DNA from: JAKEGK01 sp036507695
GTDB taxonomy: Bacteria > Pseudomonadota > Gammaproteobacteria > SZUA-152
NCBI GenBank assembly: GCA_036507695.1
Contig: DATCIR010000271.1
Span: 1-17,058 of the forward strand
Direction: 5' to 3'
DNA: 17,058 nt
Under the pieces are notes generated by a model, which did no database searches, was not told where the DNA came from, and saw nothing but the letters and a program-made list of their open reading frames with translations. Numbering within the stretch: position 1 is the stretch's first letter; each line of letters starts with the position of its first letter. Shown here in pieces: positions 7,512 to 15,329 of this stretch. Made by a program: the position numbers and the translations under genes.

Positions 7512-7534
7512 TTTACCATTTACCCATTTAAAAT

Positions 7535-7611
<77 letters not shown>

Positions 7612-7625
7612 TCCGAAGGGGTGGG

Positions 7626-7655
7626 ATTCTACCGAATCTGACGAGACAATAGCAA
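7626..7655 (-). promoter_or_regulatory. Promoter of the tRNA-fMet unit
   Basis: Minus-strand TTGCTA (7650-7655) and TAGAAT (7626-7631) are 18 bases apart. Transcription would begin near 7619, about eight bases before the tRNA 5' end. The bases after the -10 are C-rich (CCCACCCC). A GC-rich discriminator is typical of stable-RNA promoters under stringent control, so the same regulation is inferred. Confidence 0.6.
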
Positions 7656-7737
7656 GGGAAACGCGGTCATTAATCGGGAAATACCTGAGATCATCCGTAT
7701 TTGAGGGCACAAGCACCCGCTTAACTTGCTGCGATAA

Positions 7738-7751
7738 CGATAAATTTATCG
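7738..7751. other. 14-bp perfect palindrome upstream of the tRNA promoter
   Basis: CGATAAATTTATCG reads the same on both strands. It lies about 85 bases upstream of the tRNA-fMet -35 box, in the gene-free stretch 7656-7880. It could be a binding site for a dimeric regulator, but nothing else supports this. Elsewhere in the stretch a small hairpin, ACGGA/TCCGT (7801-7813), is followed by four T residues on the minus strand and could be a weak terminator after acpS. Confidence 0.35.
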
Positions 7752-7857
7752 CGCCGGTGACAGTATTTTTTCCTAACCGGTGTAATCCCTTAATTTTAAA
7801 ACGGAGTATCCGTAATTTTATAAGACCAATCCGTAAATTTGCGCTGATACGCAAGCC

Positions 7858-7883
7858 AGATCCGGATCTATAAGGAATCCTTA
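7858..7883. other. Two adjacent palindromes at the 3' end of the acpS remnant
   Basis: AGATCCGGATCT (7858-7869) is a perfect 12-bp palindrome. TAAGGAATCCTTA (7871-7883) is an odd-length palindrome that covers the final TAA of the acpS frame. Side by side they could form two small hairpins in RNA, but no T-run follows either, so they do not look like an intrinsic terminator. Confidence 0.4.
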
Positions 7884-8268
7884 AGTCACGCGTATCTCCA
7901 GCACGACAAATGCTAACGCAAAATCTTTTTCATCACTGATGCTGAGGTAAGTTGAACCAATATTAAAACTTTCAACGAGTTTTCTGGGCAATGTCCACGA
8001 ACTGAAGCGCCGGTCGCCCCTTAATCTTCGCTGGCGACAATAATATGACGAAGACTCAGCCATCCCGGAGACCAGTACCAAAGGCTTTGGCCGCCGCCTC
8101 TATAGCTGCATAACGTTTAGCCAAAAATTGGGCAGGTTACGCATGACCAGGAAAAATCTGAAACTCGGATTCCGCCAGGATACGACTGGCGAATCGATCA
8201 CCGCACCTGGCAAGGTTTGCCGTGAACCGGGACACTTGGACTATATCGGTTCCGACACCGAAGATCAC
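7881..8268 (-). pseudogene. acpS: Disrupted holo-[acyl-carrier-protein] synthase
   Basis: AcpS attaches 4'-phosphopantetheine from CoA to acyl carrier protein. The remnant starts with GTG at 8266-8268, overlapping the pdxJ stop by two bases, and reads VIFGVGTDIVQVSRF, then FASRILAESEF. A TAA (8137-8139) interrupts it. The same frame continues PAQFLAKRYAAIEAAAKAFG until a one-base loss near 8059-8061. The next frame gives LSLRHIIVASED, and extra bases near 8022-8024 and in the A-run at 7980-7983 move it to KLVESFNIG and SISDEKDFALAFVVLEI. Four lesions cover the length of a normal 126-residue gene. The usual KEAAAKAFGTG also has isoleucine for its first lysine. Flanking genes are intact, which argues against poor sequence quality but does not exclude it. 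Confidence 0.9.
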
Positions 8269-9017
8269 GGGTTGCGCGCCTCGACCATCAAACGTTTCAT
8301 TTCACGCACTGCGGCCTGGAATCCGGTGAACAGGGCGCGCGCTACAATCGCGTGACCGATATTGAGTTCTTTAATCCCGTCAATCGCTGCGATGTCCGTG
8401 ACATTATGGTAATGCAGACCATGGCCGGCGTTCACATGCAATCCAAGCTCCTGCCCGCGTTTAACGCCCTGGAGGATGCTGGCGAGTTCAGCATGGCGTT
8501 GGGCCCGCGTGCTGGCATCCGCATAAGTGCCGGTGTGCAGCTCTATCACCGGCGCCCCGGCTTTGGCGGCGGCTTCGATCTGCTCCGCTTCGGCATCGAT
8601 AAATAACGACACCCGGACATGGGCGGCGGCCAGCTGCTGGCACGCGGCCTGGATACGCGCAAATTGCCCCACGACATCCAGCCCGCCTTCGGTGGTCAAT
8701 TCTTCCCGGCGCTCCGGCACCAGGCAGCATTCTTCCGGCTGAATACGTTCGGCTATCGCCAGCATCTCGCCGGTGACGGCCATTTCCAGATTCATGCGCG
8801 TCTGCAAAATGCCTTTCAACGTTTCCACATCGCGCAGCTGAATATGGCGACGGTCTTCGCGCAAATGCAGGGTAATCGCATCCGCTCCGGCCTGCTCCGC
8901 TTCGATGGCAGCCTGGACCGGATCAGGGTAACGTGTTCCGCGCGCTTGTCGCAGCGTCGCCACGTGGTCGATATTGACGCCTAATAGGATCGTTTTGTCG
9001 TTCTGTTGTGTTTGCAT
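8265..9017 (-). CDS. pdxJ: Pyridoxine 5'-phosphate synthase
   Basis: PdxJ condenses 1-deoxy-D-xylulose 5-phosphate with 3-amino-2-oxopropyl phosphate to form pyridoxine 5'-phosphate, the last ring-forming step of the DXP-dependent vitamin B6 pathway. The 250-residue TIM-barrel protein has the usual length. It carries LLGVNIDHVATLRQARGT (11-28), HLREDRRHI (51-59), the NLEMA glutamate (78), LHVNAGHGLHY (193-203) and NIGHAIVARALF (219-230), where catalytic and phosphate-binding residues lie. The ATG (9015-9017) has GGTGG upstream at about nine bases. It follows recO after 178 bases, and its TGA overlaps the GTG of the decayed acpS, the ancestral coupled pair. Confidence 0.96.
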   Translation of the reverse strand: MQTQQNDKTILLGVNIDHVATLRQARGTRYPDPVQAAIEAEQAGADAITLHLREDRRHIQLRDVETLKGILQTRMNLEMAVTGEMLAIAERIQPEECCLVPERREELTTEGGLDVVGQFARIQAACQQLAAAHVRVSLFIDAEAEQIEAAAKAGAPVIELHTGTYADASTRAQRHAELASILQGVKRGQELGLHVNAGHGLHYHNVTDIAAIDGIKELNIGHAIVARALFTGFQAAVREMKRLMVEARNP

Positions 9018-9092
9018 TTCTGATATCCACCTTCATCTGGCTACTGACAATCATTACTATCCAATAACCGTCTATGGAAAAACCGAACTTGG

Positions 9093-9914
9093 TTAATCGA
9101 AATTTGCAGCCTGTGGCGATGTTACCGGCTCATGATCACTGCTTTGCGGTTTCGCCATCAGTGACCTGCTGTACAACACCCTGGATCCTAAATGCTGGTC
9201 CAGCACGGTGCGCAGTAACTGTTTAGCCTCCTTGAACGAGGAGCGGGTTGCCGCATCAGTATGCCGGCTGTTTTCGCGCAGCAGCAGCGGATTCGACAAC
9301 ATCGTTAACGTGGCGCCCGATACGCGAACGCCGCGAAAATCACCGCCGTGCGGCTCACTTTTAACGGGACCGTGATCCGGCCAGTAGTCATACCAATCAC
9401 TCACTACAATAGCGGATTGAGTACGAACTTCATGATCCAATACCAGGCCATAACCAATGGACCGCAGCAATACAATTTCAAACTGTCTTAAGTGCGCTTG
9501 CCATAACAAATCCTCATTCGCAGCGCCGGACAAACAACGCAACCTGGTTACGGTATCATGATAACTCTGAAACAAATCATCGTGTGGATCATGCCTGTGC
9601 AATAAATAAAAGACGAGTTCATTCAGGTAAAAAGCGCTGGGCAGATATTTTGGCTTAATCAGCACGGGTGCTTGGTAATGCTCGGCGCCGGTCAAGACTC
9701 CCAGTTCGGACCGGCTGATCCACGATAACAATAGCGGCTGAAAGGGTTGCAGCAGTCCCCGCAGTTTCGACCGGGGGCTTTTAACACCTTTGGCAATCAA
9801 GGCGCAGCGGCCGTAATTTTCACTGAAAATTTCCAATAATGCGCTGCTGTCACGGTAAGGCCGTTGATGAAGAATATAGGCATGCTGTAACAGCACACGC
9901 TGTTTACTGCTCAT
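9093..9914 (-). CDS. recO: DNA repair protein RecO
   Basis: RecO works with RecF and RecR to load RecA on SSB-coated single-stranded DNA and can anneal strands. The 273-residue product begins MSSKQRVLLQHAYILHQRPYRDSS and has the family's N-terminal OB fold with LLEIFSENYGRCALIAKG and LRGLLQPFQPLLLSW. A helical C-terminal domain follows (HLRQFEIVLLRSIGYGL). It is about 30 residues longer than the E. coli protein, mainly at the C-terminus. The ATG at 9912-9914 is preferred because it overlaps the era stop by 11 bases and aligns with relatives; an in-frame start at 9950 would lie deep inside era. Translation is probably coupled to era. Confidence 0.93.
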   Translation of the reverse strand: MSSKQRVLLQHAYILHQRPYRDSSALLEIFSENYGRCALIAKGVKSPRSKLRGLLQPFQPLLLSWISRSELGVLTGAEHYQAPVLIKPKYLPSAFYLNELVFYLLHRHDPHDDLFQSYHDTVTRLRCLSGAANEDLLWQAHLRQFEIVLLRSIGYGLVLDHEVRTQSAIVVSDWYDYWPDHGPVKSEPHGGDFRGVRVSGATLTMLSNPLLLRENSRHTDAATRSSFKEAKQLLRTVLDQHLGSRVLYSRSLMAKPQSSDHEPVTSPQAANFD

Positions 9915-10839
9915 CGTTATATCCCAGGCTTCGCAGCGCACGCTCATCATCGGCCCAGCCTTCCTTCACCTTTACCCAAAGCTGCAGAAACACCTTGCTA
10001 TCAAAGGCTCGTTCCATATCCTTGCGCGCCTGCTCGCCAATGCGTTTTAATAAACCGCCGCCTTTACCGATAACGATTCCCTTGTGGCCGGGGCGAGCCA
10101 CCCAAATGACGGCGTGAATGTTCTTTATAGTGCCCTGATCTTCGAAGCGCTCAATTTCCACCGTCAGTGCATAAGGCACTTCTTCCCCCAAGCTGCGCAT
10201 TAGCTTTTCACGGATAAATTCCGCCGCCAGAAATCGTTCACTGCGGTCGGTAATCTGGTCTTCGGGAAATAATGGCGCTGTTGAAGGCAATAATTCCAGT
10301 ACCGCGCTTTCCAGCGCTTCAATCCCTTCTCCGGTACGGGCGGAAACCGGAATCAGCTGCGTGAATTTCATTTTGCCCGCCAGTTTTTCCAGGTGCGGCA
10401 GGAGTTGTTCCTTTTCCACCACCTTATCCAGTTTATTCAGCACCAGTATTACCGGCGCATCAACACCGGATAATTTTTTCAGCACAAACTCATCCTGCTC
10501 GTTCCAGCTTGACGCCTCCACCACGAAAACAATCACATCGACATCATTTAACGAGGAAGTCGCCGCGCGGTTCATGTAGCGGTTTAATGCCGCTTTGGCA
10601 TTGCTGTGAATTCCCGGGGTATCAACATAGATAACCTGCGACCGCTCACCCGTCTTGATGCCTAAGATGCGATGCCGCGTTGTCTGGGGCTTGTGTGCGG
10701 TTATACTGATTTTCTGCCCCAGCAACTTGTTCAGCAAGGTTGATTTGCCGACATTTGGCCGGCCGACAATGGCTACATACCCACAGCAATAATTTTTGTG
10801 TTCCGGGTGATGGCTGTTCGCATCGCTCACAAGACTCAC
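9904..10839 (-). CDS. era: GTPase Era
   Basis: Era is a membrane-associated GTPase that binds the 3' end of 16S rRNA and couples 30S maturation to growth. The 311-residue product has GRPNVGKS (26-33), DTPG (73-76) and NKLD (135-138) in the G domain. A KH domain follows with GIVIGKGG and the typical VFLQLWVKVKEGWADDE tail. The start is taken as GTG (10837-10839), which overlaps the rnc TGA in the form GTGA. A TTG at 10843-10845 and a GTG at 10828-10830 are alternatives, since none has a strong ribosome binding site. The rnc-era-recO order and overlaps indicate one transcript. Confidence 0.96.
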   Translation of the reverse strand: MSLVSDANSHHPEHKNYCCGYVAIVGRPNVGKSTLLNKLLGQKISITAHKPQTTRHRILGIKTGERSQVIYVDTPGIHSNAKAALNRYMNRAATSSLNDVDVIVFVVEASSWNEQDEFVLKKLSGVDAPVILVLNKLDKVVEKEQLLPHLEKLAGKMKFTQLIPVSARTGEGIEALESAVLELLPSTAPLFPEDQITDRSERFLAAEFIREKLMRSLGEEVPYALTVEIERFEDQGTIKNIHAVIWVARPGHKGIVIGKGGGLLKRIGEQARKDMERAFDSKVFLQLWVKVKEGWADDERALRSLGYNDEQ

Positions 10840-11618
10840 GTCCAATCCGTTGCTTCCAATTGTTTTAAGGCTTTGCCGGCTGCTTCCTGTTCCGCTTTAC
10901 GGCGGCTGCGTCCGATTCCCTTGATGAGGCGTGGCAGAATACTGACCTTGCATGATACCTCAAATATCTGCTCATGATCGCTGCCCGATGTTGTCACCAC
11001 CTCGTAGCTCGGCAAAGGTTGTTTTCGGGCCTGCAAATACTCTTGCAACTGGGTTTTGGGATCTTTATTGACTTCCACCAGGGATAAGGCCGGCAATAGT
11101 TCCGCGTAAACCGCCAGTATAAACTGTCTCGCAGCATCCAAGCCGCCATCCAGGTAAATCGCCCCGATAATGGCCTCCACGGCATCGGCCAGTATGGACT
11201 TACGGCGATGGCCACCGCTCTTGAGTTCGCCTGGACCCAGGAATAAATAGTCACCCAGATCCATTTCCAACGCGAGTTCCGCCAGCGTTTCACCTTTGAC
11301 CAATACCGCGCGGCCGCGGGTTAACTCCCCTTCCCTTGCCTCTGGAAAACGCTGGAACAGTTCAGCCGAGATGACATAACCCAAAATAGAATCCCCAAGA
11401 AATTCCAAACGCTCGTTGTTTATGGAATGTTTACTGCGATGGGTTACGGCTTCAGTCAGCAGGGTAGGGTCGGAAAACGTGTAATGGAGTTTCTTGCTGA
11501 GTTTAGTAACCGCACTATTTTCGGTTAGTGATTTCTTCACAGCCTTGGTTGACGATTTCTTGATGGGCGTTACCGCAACAGGTGATGGTTTCGTTCTGCT
11601 TTTCTTGGTAGTGCTCAC
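10836..11618 (-). CDS. rnc: Ribonuclease III with a lysine-rich N-terminal extension
   Basis: RNase III cleaves double-stranded RNA, including the 30S rRNA precursor and structured mRNA leaders. The protein has the signature NERLEFLGDSILGYV with likely catalytic E69, E72 and D76, and ILADAVEAIIG with D145 and E148. A C-terminal double-stranded-RNA binding domain begins near KDPKTQLQEYL and contains RSRRKAEQEAAGKAL. At 260 residues it is about 34 longer than the E. coli enzyme, mostly from an N-terminal stretch of about 31 residues rich in K, S and T. The start is a GTG (11616-11618) without a clear Shine-Dalgarno sequence. A GTG at 11538-11540 would remove 26 residues, so the extension is uncertain. 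Confidence 0.96.
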   Translation of the reverse strand: MSTTKKSRTKPSPVAVTPIKKSSTKAVKKSLTENSAVTKLSKKLHYTFSDPTLLTEAVTHRSKHSINNERLEFLGDSILGYVISAELFQRFPEAREGELTRGRAVLVKGETLAELALEMDLGDYLFLGPGELKSGGHRRKSILADAVEAIIGAIYLDGGLDAARQFILAVYAELLPALSLVEVNKDPKTQLQEYLQARKQPLPSYEVVTTSGSDHEQIFEVSCKVSILPRLIKGIGRSRRKAEQEAAGKALKQLEATDWT

Positions 11619-11688
11619 TCTTGGCCGCGGTTTAAATATCAGTTTGTGTCAGTAGGTTGTATTCAGTATTCAGACTCAATGGACCCAA

Positions 11689-12057
11689 TTATTTTACTTC
11701 CGCACTCTCTGAAAAATAGACAACGACGTCAACATTGCCAAGGAAGTTCTTGCGCACTTCATAATCCACTTCAACCTTATAACCGCCGGCAATGTCAGTA
11801 ATGCTGATATCTTCCCGGGCAACACTTTTAACATCATCAATATCAAACCGCTTTAATAAGGCCTTCCGGACTTCCTCTTTAGACATTTCACTGCTGCGCA
11901 AGTCCTTTCCGATACGCGAAACATGTGAGCTAACACTAAAGTTTTCAATATATACCGGCATCAAAGTGACTGCGATCAACACAAAAAAAGCCAATAATGC
12001 CAGCCCGGCGGCAATGGTAACCATGGTTACACCGCGTTGTTTGTTATAGTTTTTCAT
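11689..12057 (-). CDS. DUF4845 family single-pass membrane protein
   Basis: The 122-residue product has a short basic N-terminus (MKNYNKQRGVTM), one hydrophobic segment (about residues 11-33), and a soluble C-terminal domain of about 85 residues with DVKSVAREDISITDIAGGYKVEVDYEVR. This matches the DUF4845 family, which commonly lies between lepB and rnc in Gammaproteobacteria and has no established function. The N-terminus, with RG before a hydrophobic helix, recalls prepilin-like leaders but lacks the glutamate at +5. The ATG (12055-12057) has GGAG six bases upstream and is preferred over an in-frame TTG two codons earlier. It is the first gene of the rnc-era-recO-pdxJ run. Confidence 0.85.
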   Translation of the reverse strand: MKNYNKQRGVTMVTIAAGLALLAFFVLIAVTLMPVYIENFSVSSHVSRIGKDLRSSEMSKEEVRKALLKRFDIDDVKSVAREDISITDIAGGYKVEVDYEVRKNFLGNVDVVVYFSESAEVK

Positions 12058-12116
12058 GCACAACTCCAGTTTTTACAACTCGCCAATCCAAGCACAAAAT
12101 ATGTAACATAATGAAA

Positions 12117-12145
12117 TATATAGCATAGGGCCCGAATTAAATAAA
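12117..12145 (-). promoter_or_regulatory. Candidate extended -10 promoter for the DUF4845-rnc-era operon
   Basis: On the minus strand TATATA (12117-12122) is directly preceded by TGC, giving an extended -10 element. TTTATT (12140-12145) lies 17 bases further upstream. A transcript would start near 12110, about 53 bases before the DUF4845 ATG. It lies in the 252-base gap after lepB, which holds no supported gene. Confidence 0.4.
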
Positions 12146-12276
12146 CAAACCCGGCGATCATTTGGATAATTTTCAGAGTTTGGCCACTAATTTTCCAGAG
12201 CGCCGGTAACCTTGGAATCAATATACGTTCGCCTATCGTAACAGTGACTGATAACAACAGCTTCGCTTAACAGTTC

Positions 12277-12305
12277 GGAGTCACTCTTACCAGTGCTATG
12301 ACTCC
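12277..12305 (-). other. Inverted repeat just after lepB
   Basis: GGAGTCA (12277-12283) and TGACTCC (12299-12305) are perfect complements around a 15-base loop and begin five bases past the lepB stop codon. There is no T-run on either side, so it is not an intrinsic terminator by form. It may stabilise the lepA-lepB transcript end or be a processing site. Confidence 0.4.
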
Positions 12306-12309
12306 ATTG

Positions 12310-13146
12310 TTATTCAATCGTCTGCCCGATCCTGCTCCAGGTGACCCCGTTGTTGGTGCCATCCCAGTTCATCCAAATCATGAAAGCCCTGCCCACCAGG
12401 TTCCGCTCCGGTACCGTACCCCAAAAGCGGCTATCGTTGCTGTTATCCCGGTTGTCGCCCATGACAAAATACTCATCTTCAGCGACCCTGTATTCCATAT
12501 TGAGCACGGGCCGGTCGTGATCAACCAGGATATGATGTTTTTTCGCTGTGAGATCTTCTTCCAGAATTTGCGCGCCGGCCATGGTAATACCCACACCGGA
12601 CGCTTCATAGCGGCCCAAATCGTTTAACGGCATCAATTCACCGTTGATGTAGAGTTTTTTGTTGCGGTATACGATATGATCCCCCGGTAATCCGATAACG
12701 CGTTTGATATAATCCACCGATGGATCATTTGGATAACGAAATACGGCGACATCGCCGCGCTGCGGTGCGCCCATGCCAATAATTTTCTTATTAATTACCG
12801 GCAAGCGGATCCCGTAGGTAAACTTGTTGACCAGGATAAAGTCGCCATCGAGCAGCGTCGGCATCATGGATCCGGACGGTATCCGGAACGGCTCAATCAA
12901 AAACGACCGCAGAATCAACACAATAAGTATTACCGGAAACAAAGAGCGGGAGTATTCAACAATAACCGGTTCCTTTAATCGTTTTTCTTTTTCCTCTTGC
13001 TGCTCATCGGTTAACGGAACATCTTTGGCGCCAAATTGTTCAGCCGACTCCCGCCTTTTTGGCGCCCACAACCATGCATCCAGCGCCCAGATAACTCCGG
13101 TAATTAGTACCGCCAACACCATGATGGTTGGAAAATCAAATTGCAT
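12310..13146 (-). CDS. lepB: Signal peptidase I
   Basis: LepB is the inner-membrane protease that removes signal peptides from exported proteins with a Ser/Lys dyad. The 278-residue protein has two N-terminal membrane segments (about 4-27 and 68-84) separated by a charged cytoplasmic loop. The box IPSGSMMPTL holds the nucleophile Ser93, and DYIKRVIGLPGD holds the general base Lys148. The late box MGDNRDNSNDSRFWG is also present. It starts with an ATG directly after the lepA stop codon with no intervening base, so it is translationally coupled; AGGG lies about 10 bases before the ATG, inside lepA. The lepA-lepB order is typical. MucD downstream of a signal peptide would be one of its substrates. 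Confidence 0.97.
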   Translation of the reverse strand: MQFDFPTIMVLAVLITGVIWALDAWLWAPKRRESAEQFGAKDVPLTDEQQEEKEKRLKEPVIVEYSRSLFPVILIVLILRSFLIEPFRIPSGSMMPTLLDGDFILVNKFTYGIRLPVINKKIIGMGAPQRGDVAVFRYPNDPSVDYIKRVIGLPGDHIVYRNKKLYINGELMPLNDLGRYEASGVGITMAGAQILEEDLTAKKHHILVDHDRPVLNMEYRVAEDEYFVMGDNRDNSNDSRFWGTVPERNLVGRAFMIWMNWDGTNNGVTWSRIGQTIE

Positions 13147-14949
13147 TTATTTTTTCCCTACTTTTAAGATTGCCAGGAATGCTTCCTGTGGAACTTCCAC
13201 AGAACCCAATTGTTTCATGCGTTTCTTTCCCGCTTTTTGTTTTTCCAACAATTTGCGTTTGCGCGAAGCATCACCGCCATAACATTTCGCCGTTACGTTT
13301 TTGCGCAATGCTTTAACGGTCGTTCTGGCGATGACATGCGAGCCTATGGCCGCCTGAATGGCCACTTCAAACATTTGCCGGGGAATAAGTTCACGCATTT
13401 TTTCCGCAAGCTCCCTTCCCCGATACTGCGACTGGTCACGATGCACGATCGTGGACAACGCATCCACGCGTTCGCCATTGATCAGGATATCCAATCTCAC
13501 CAGGTCCGCCGGCTGAAAGCGTGCAAAATGATAGTCCAGCGACGCATAACCGCGGCTGACGGATTTGAGGCGGTCAAAAAAATCCATCACAACTTCATTC
13601 ATGGGCAACTCGTATTTCAGGGAGACCTGGCTGCCTAAATACAGCATTTGCTTCTGTATGCCGCGCATTTCTTCGCATAAGCCAATCACATTGCCGAGGT
13701 ATTCCTGCGGTAACAGAATACTAGCAAGAATAAAAGGCTCCCGCATTTCGCTAATACGTCCCTGCTCGGGTAGTTTTGACGGGTTATCGACGTTCACTAC
13801 TTCCCCATTCGTGGTAACGACTTCATAGACTACCGTGGGCGCCGTGGTAATCAGGTCCAGGTCATATTCCCGTTCCAGGCGTTCCTGAACGATTTCCATG
13901 TGCAACATGCCCAGAAAGCCACAACGGAATCCCAAACCCAAGGCAGTGGAAGTTTCAGGTTCGTAAAACAACGCCGCATCATTCAAGCGCAACTTGGACA
14001 ACGCGTCGCGTAAATTCTCGTAATCGTCGGAACTAATCGGAAATAAACCGGCGAATACCTGCGGTTGCACCGGCTTAAAGCCCGGCAGCGGTTCTTGTGC
14101 AGGGTTGTCCGCACTTGTCAGGGTATCGCCCACCGGTACACCATTGATATCCTTTATACCTGAAATAATGCAACCCACCTCACCCGCTCTCAGCTCATCG
14201 ACGTCAACGCGTTTTGGCGTAAAAATACCGACCCTGTCCACCAGATGCGTACGCCCCGTCGACATGACCTTTATTTTCTGCCCTTTCTTGACGCGGCCAT
14301 GCTTTACCCGCACCAGTGATACAACGCCGAGATAGCTGTCGAACCAGGAATCAATGATCAACGCCTGCAATGGTTTATTGTAATCACCCTCTGGCGGAGG
14401 TACACGCTCTACCAATCGTTCCAGGAGTTCGGGAATTCCGACACCGGTTTTGGCGCTGACCTTGATGGCATCCCGGGCTGCGATGCCGATGATGTCTTCG
14501 ATCTGATGAATTACCCGCTCGGGGTCCGCCGCTGGTAAATCAATTTTGTTTATCACCGGAATTACTTCCAGCCCCTGATCAATCGCGGTATAACAATTTG
14601 CGACACTCTGGGCTTCAACTCCTTGCGAGGCGTCCACAACCAGTAACGCGCCTTCGCAAGCAGCGAGGCTGCGCGACACCTCATAGGAGAAATCAACGTG
14701 ACCGGGGGTATCAATAAAATTCAATTGATACACTTTACCGCTAACGGACTTGTATTTTAATGCGACGCTCTGTGCCTTTATCGTAATACCGCGTTCTCTT
14801 TCCAGATCCATGGAGTCCAGGACCTGTTCCGCCATTTCCCGTTCTGACAATCCACCGCATAGCTGGATAAAGCGATCCGCCAGGGTGGATTTACCATGGT
14901 CAATGTGCGCAATAATGGAAAAATTCCGGATATGATCCAACTGGGTCAT
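13147..14949 (-). CDS. lepA: Elongation factor 4 (LepA)
   Basis: LepA is a ribosome-associated translational GTPase related to EF-G; back-translocation and a role in initiation or 30S assembly have both been proposed. The 600-residue product has the normal length (E. coli 599). It shows AHIDHGKST (14-22), the GITIKAQ switch I, DTPGHVDF (80-87) and NKID (134-137), followed by the EF-G-like domains. The LepA-specific C-terminal region includes KCYGGDASRKRKLLEKQKAGKKRMKQLG. The ATG (14947-14949) has AGG five bases upstream. It abuts lepB. Upstream, a 380-base non-coding gap with a terminator separates it from mucD. Confidence 0.98.
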   Translation of the reverse strand: MTQLDHIRNFSIIAHIDHGKSTLADRFIQLCGGLSEREMAEQVLDSMDLERERGITIKAQSVALKYKSVSGKVYQLNFIDTPGHVDFSYEVSRSLAACEGALLVVDASQGVEAQSVANCYTAIDQGLEVIPVINKIDLPAADPERVIHQIEDIIGIAARDAIKVSAKTGVGIPELLERLVERVPPPEGDYNKPLQALIIDSWFDSYLGVVSLVRVKHGRVKKGQKIKVMSTGRTHLVDRVGIFTPKRVDVDELRAGEVGCIISGIKDINGVPVGDTLTSADNPAQEPLPGFKPVQPQVFAGLFPISSDDYENLRDALSKLRLNDAALFYEPETSTALGLGFRCGFLGMLHMEIVQERLEREYDLDLITTAPTVVYEVVTTNGEVVNVDNPSKLPEQGRISEMREPFILASILLPQEYLGNVIGLCEEMRGIQKQMLYLGSQVSLKYELPMNEVVMDFFDRLKSVSRGYASLDYHFARFQPADLVRLDILINGERVDALSTIVHRDQSQYRGRELAEKMRELIPRQMFEVAIQAAIGSHVIARTTVKALRKNVTAKCYGGDASRKRKLLEKQKAGKKRMKQLGSVEVPQEAFLAILKVGKK

Positions 14950-15175
14950 ACAAACCTAGTGTCTATGTACCTGCTGATAGAGCAATATAATATTATTGTG
15001 AAATTAAATACCGGCTTTGCAGCAACAATTTGCGATAGCGCTCTTGATTGGAAACAATTGCTGGAAATTGCTGGTTTATCTTTTATTTTCAGCGCGTTAA
15101 ACCCATTACAAGGCTGGTAAAAATTGGCCTGGCTATTCTAATCTATTTTTGACAGAAAAACACATGCCAGCCAGG
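14950..15175 (-). other. Gene-free AT-rich stretch upstream of lepA
   Basis: This part of the mucD-lepA gap should hold the lepA-lepB promoter, because a terminator stands just upstream. The minus strand is AT-rich near 14970-15010 with several TATATT/TATTAT-like boxes, but none has a convincing -35. There is a near-tandem AATTGCTGG (15056-15064 and 15066-15074). CCTGGCT (15128-15134) and AGCCAGG (15169-15175) form a widely spaced inverted repeat. No open frame here looks like a gene. Confidence 0.4.
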
Positions 15176-15209
15176 AAAAACCGGATTCACCCGCAAAAGT
15201 GAACCCGGT
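15176..15209 (-). terminator. Intrinsic terminator after mucD
   Basis: On the minus strand ACCGG-G-TTCAC pairs with GTGAA-T-CCGGT (15199-15209 with 15180-15190). This gives ten base pairs with one internal mismatch around an eight-base loop, followed by a T-run. It lies about 120 bases past the mucD stop codon and ends the rseC-mucD transcript before lepA. Confidence 0.75.
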
Positions 15210-15280
15210 CATGGAGGTTAGCAAATTCGGCAGGAATAAGACTCTGAGCGGAAAGACTCGACGACTTTTACTTTCGTTTT

Positions 15281-15324
15281 GTACTACCGTTGTACTACCG
15301 TTGTAGTGCCGTTGTAGTGCCGTT
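15281..15324. repeat. Four 11-bp tandem repeats just after mucD
   Basis: Four head-to-tail units of 11 bases lie five bases past the mucD stop: GTACTACCGTT twice (15281-15302), then GTAGTGCCGTT twice (15303-15324). The 2+2 pattern suggests stepwise duplication. They lie inside the 3' untranslated region, between the stop codon and the terminator. Confidence 0.9.
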
Positions 15325-15329
15325 CCCGG

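Noticed and set aside
12054..12257. Minus-strand 67-codon frame that overlaps the DUF4845 start as ATGA
   Set aside because: The overlap looks gene-like, but the frame begins with TTG without a binding site, is AT-rich, resembles no family, and contains the likely promoter of the next operon.
14896..15120. Plus-strand 74-codon frame across the lepA start and upstream gap
   Set aside because: It overlaps the conserved lepA N-terminus in antisense and has no features of a protein family.
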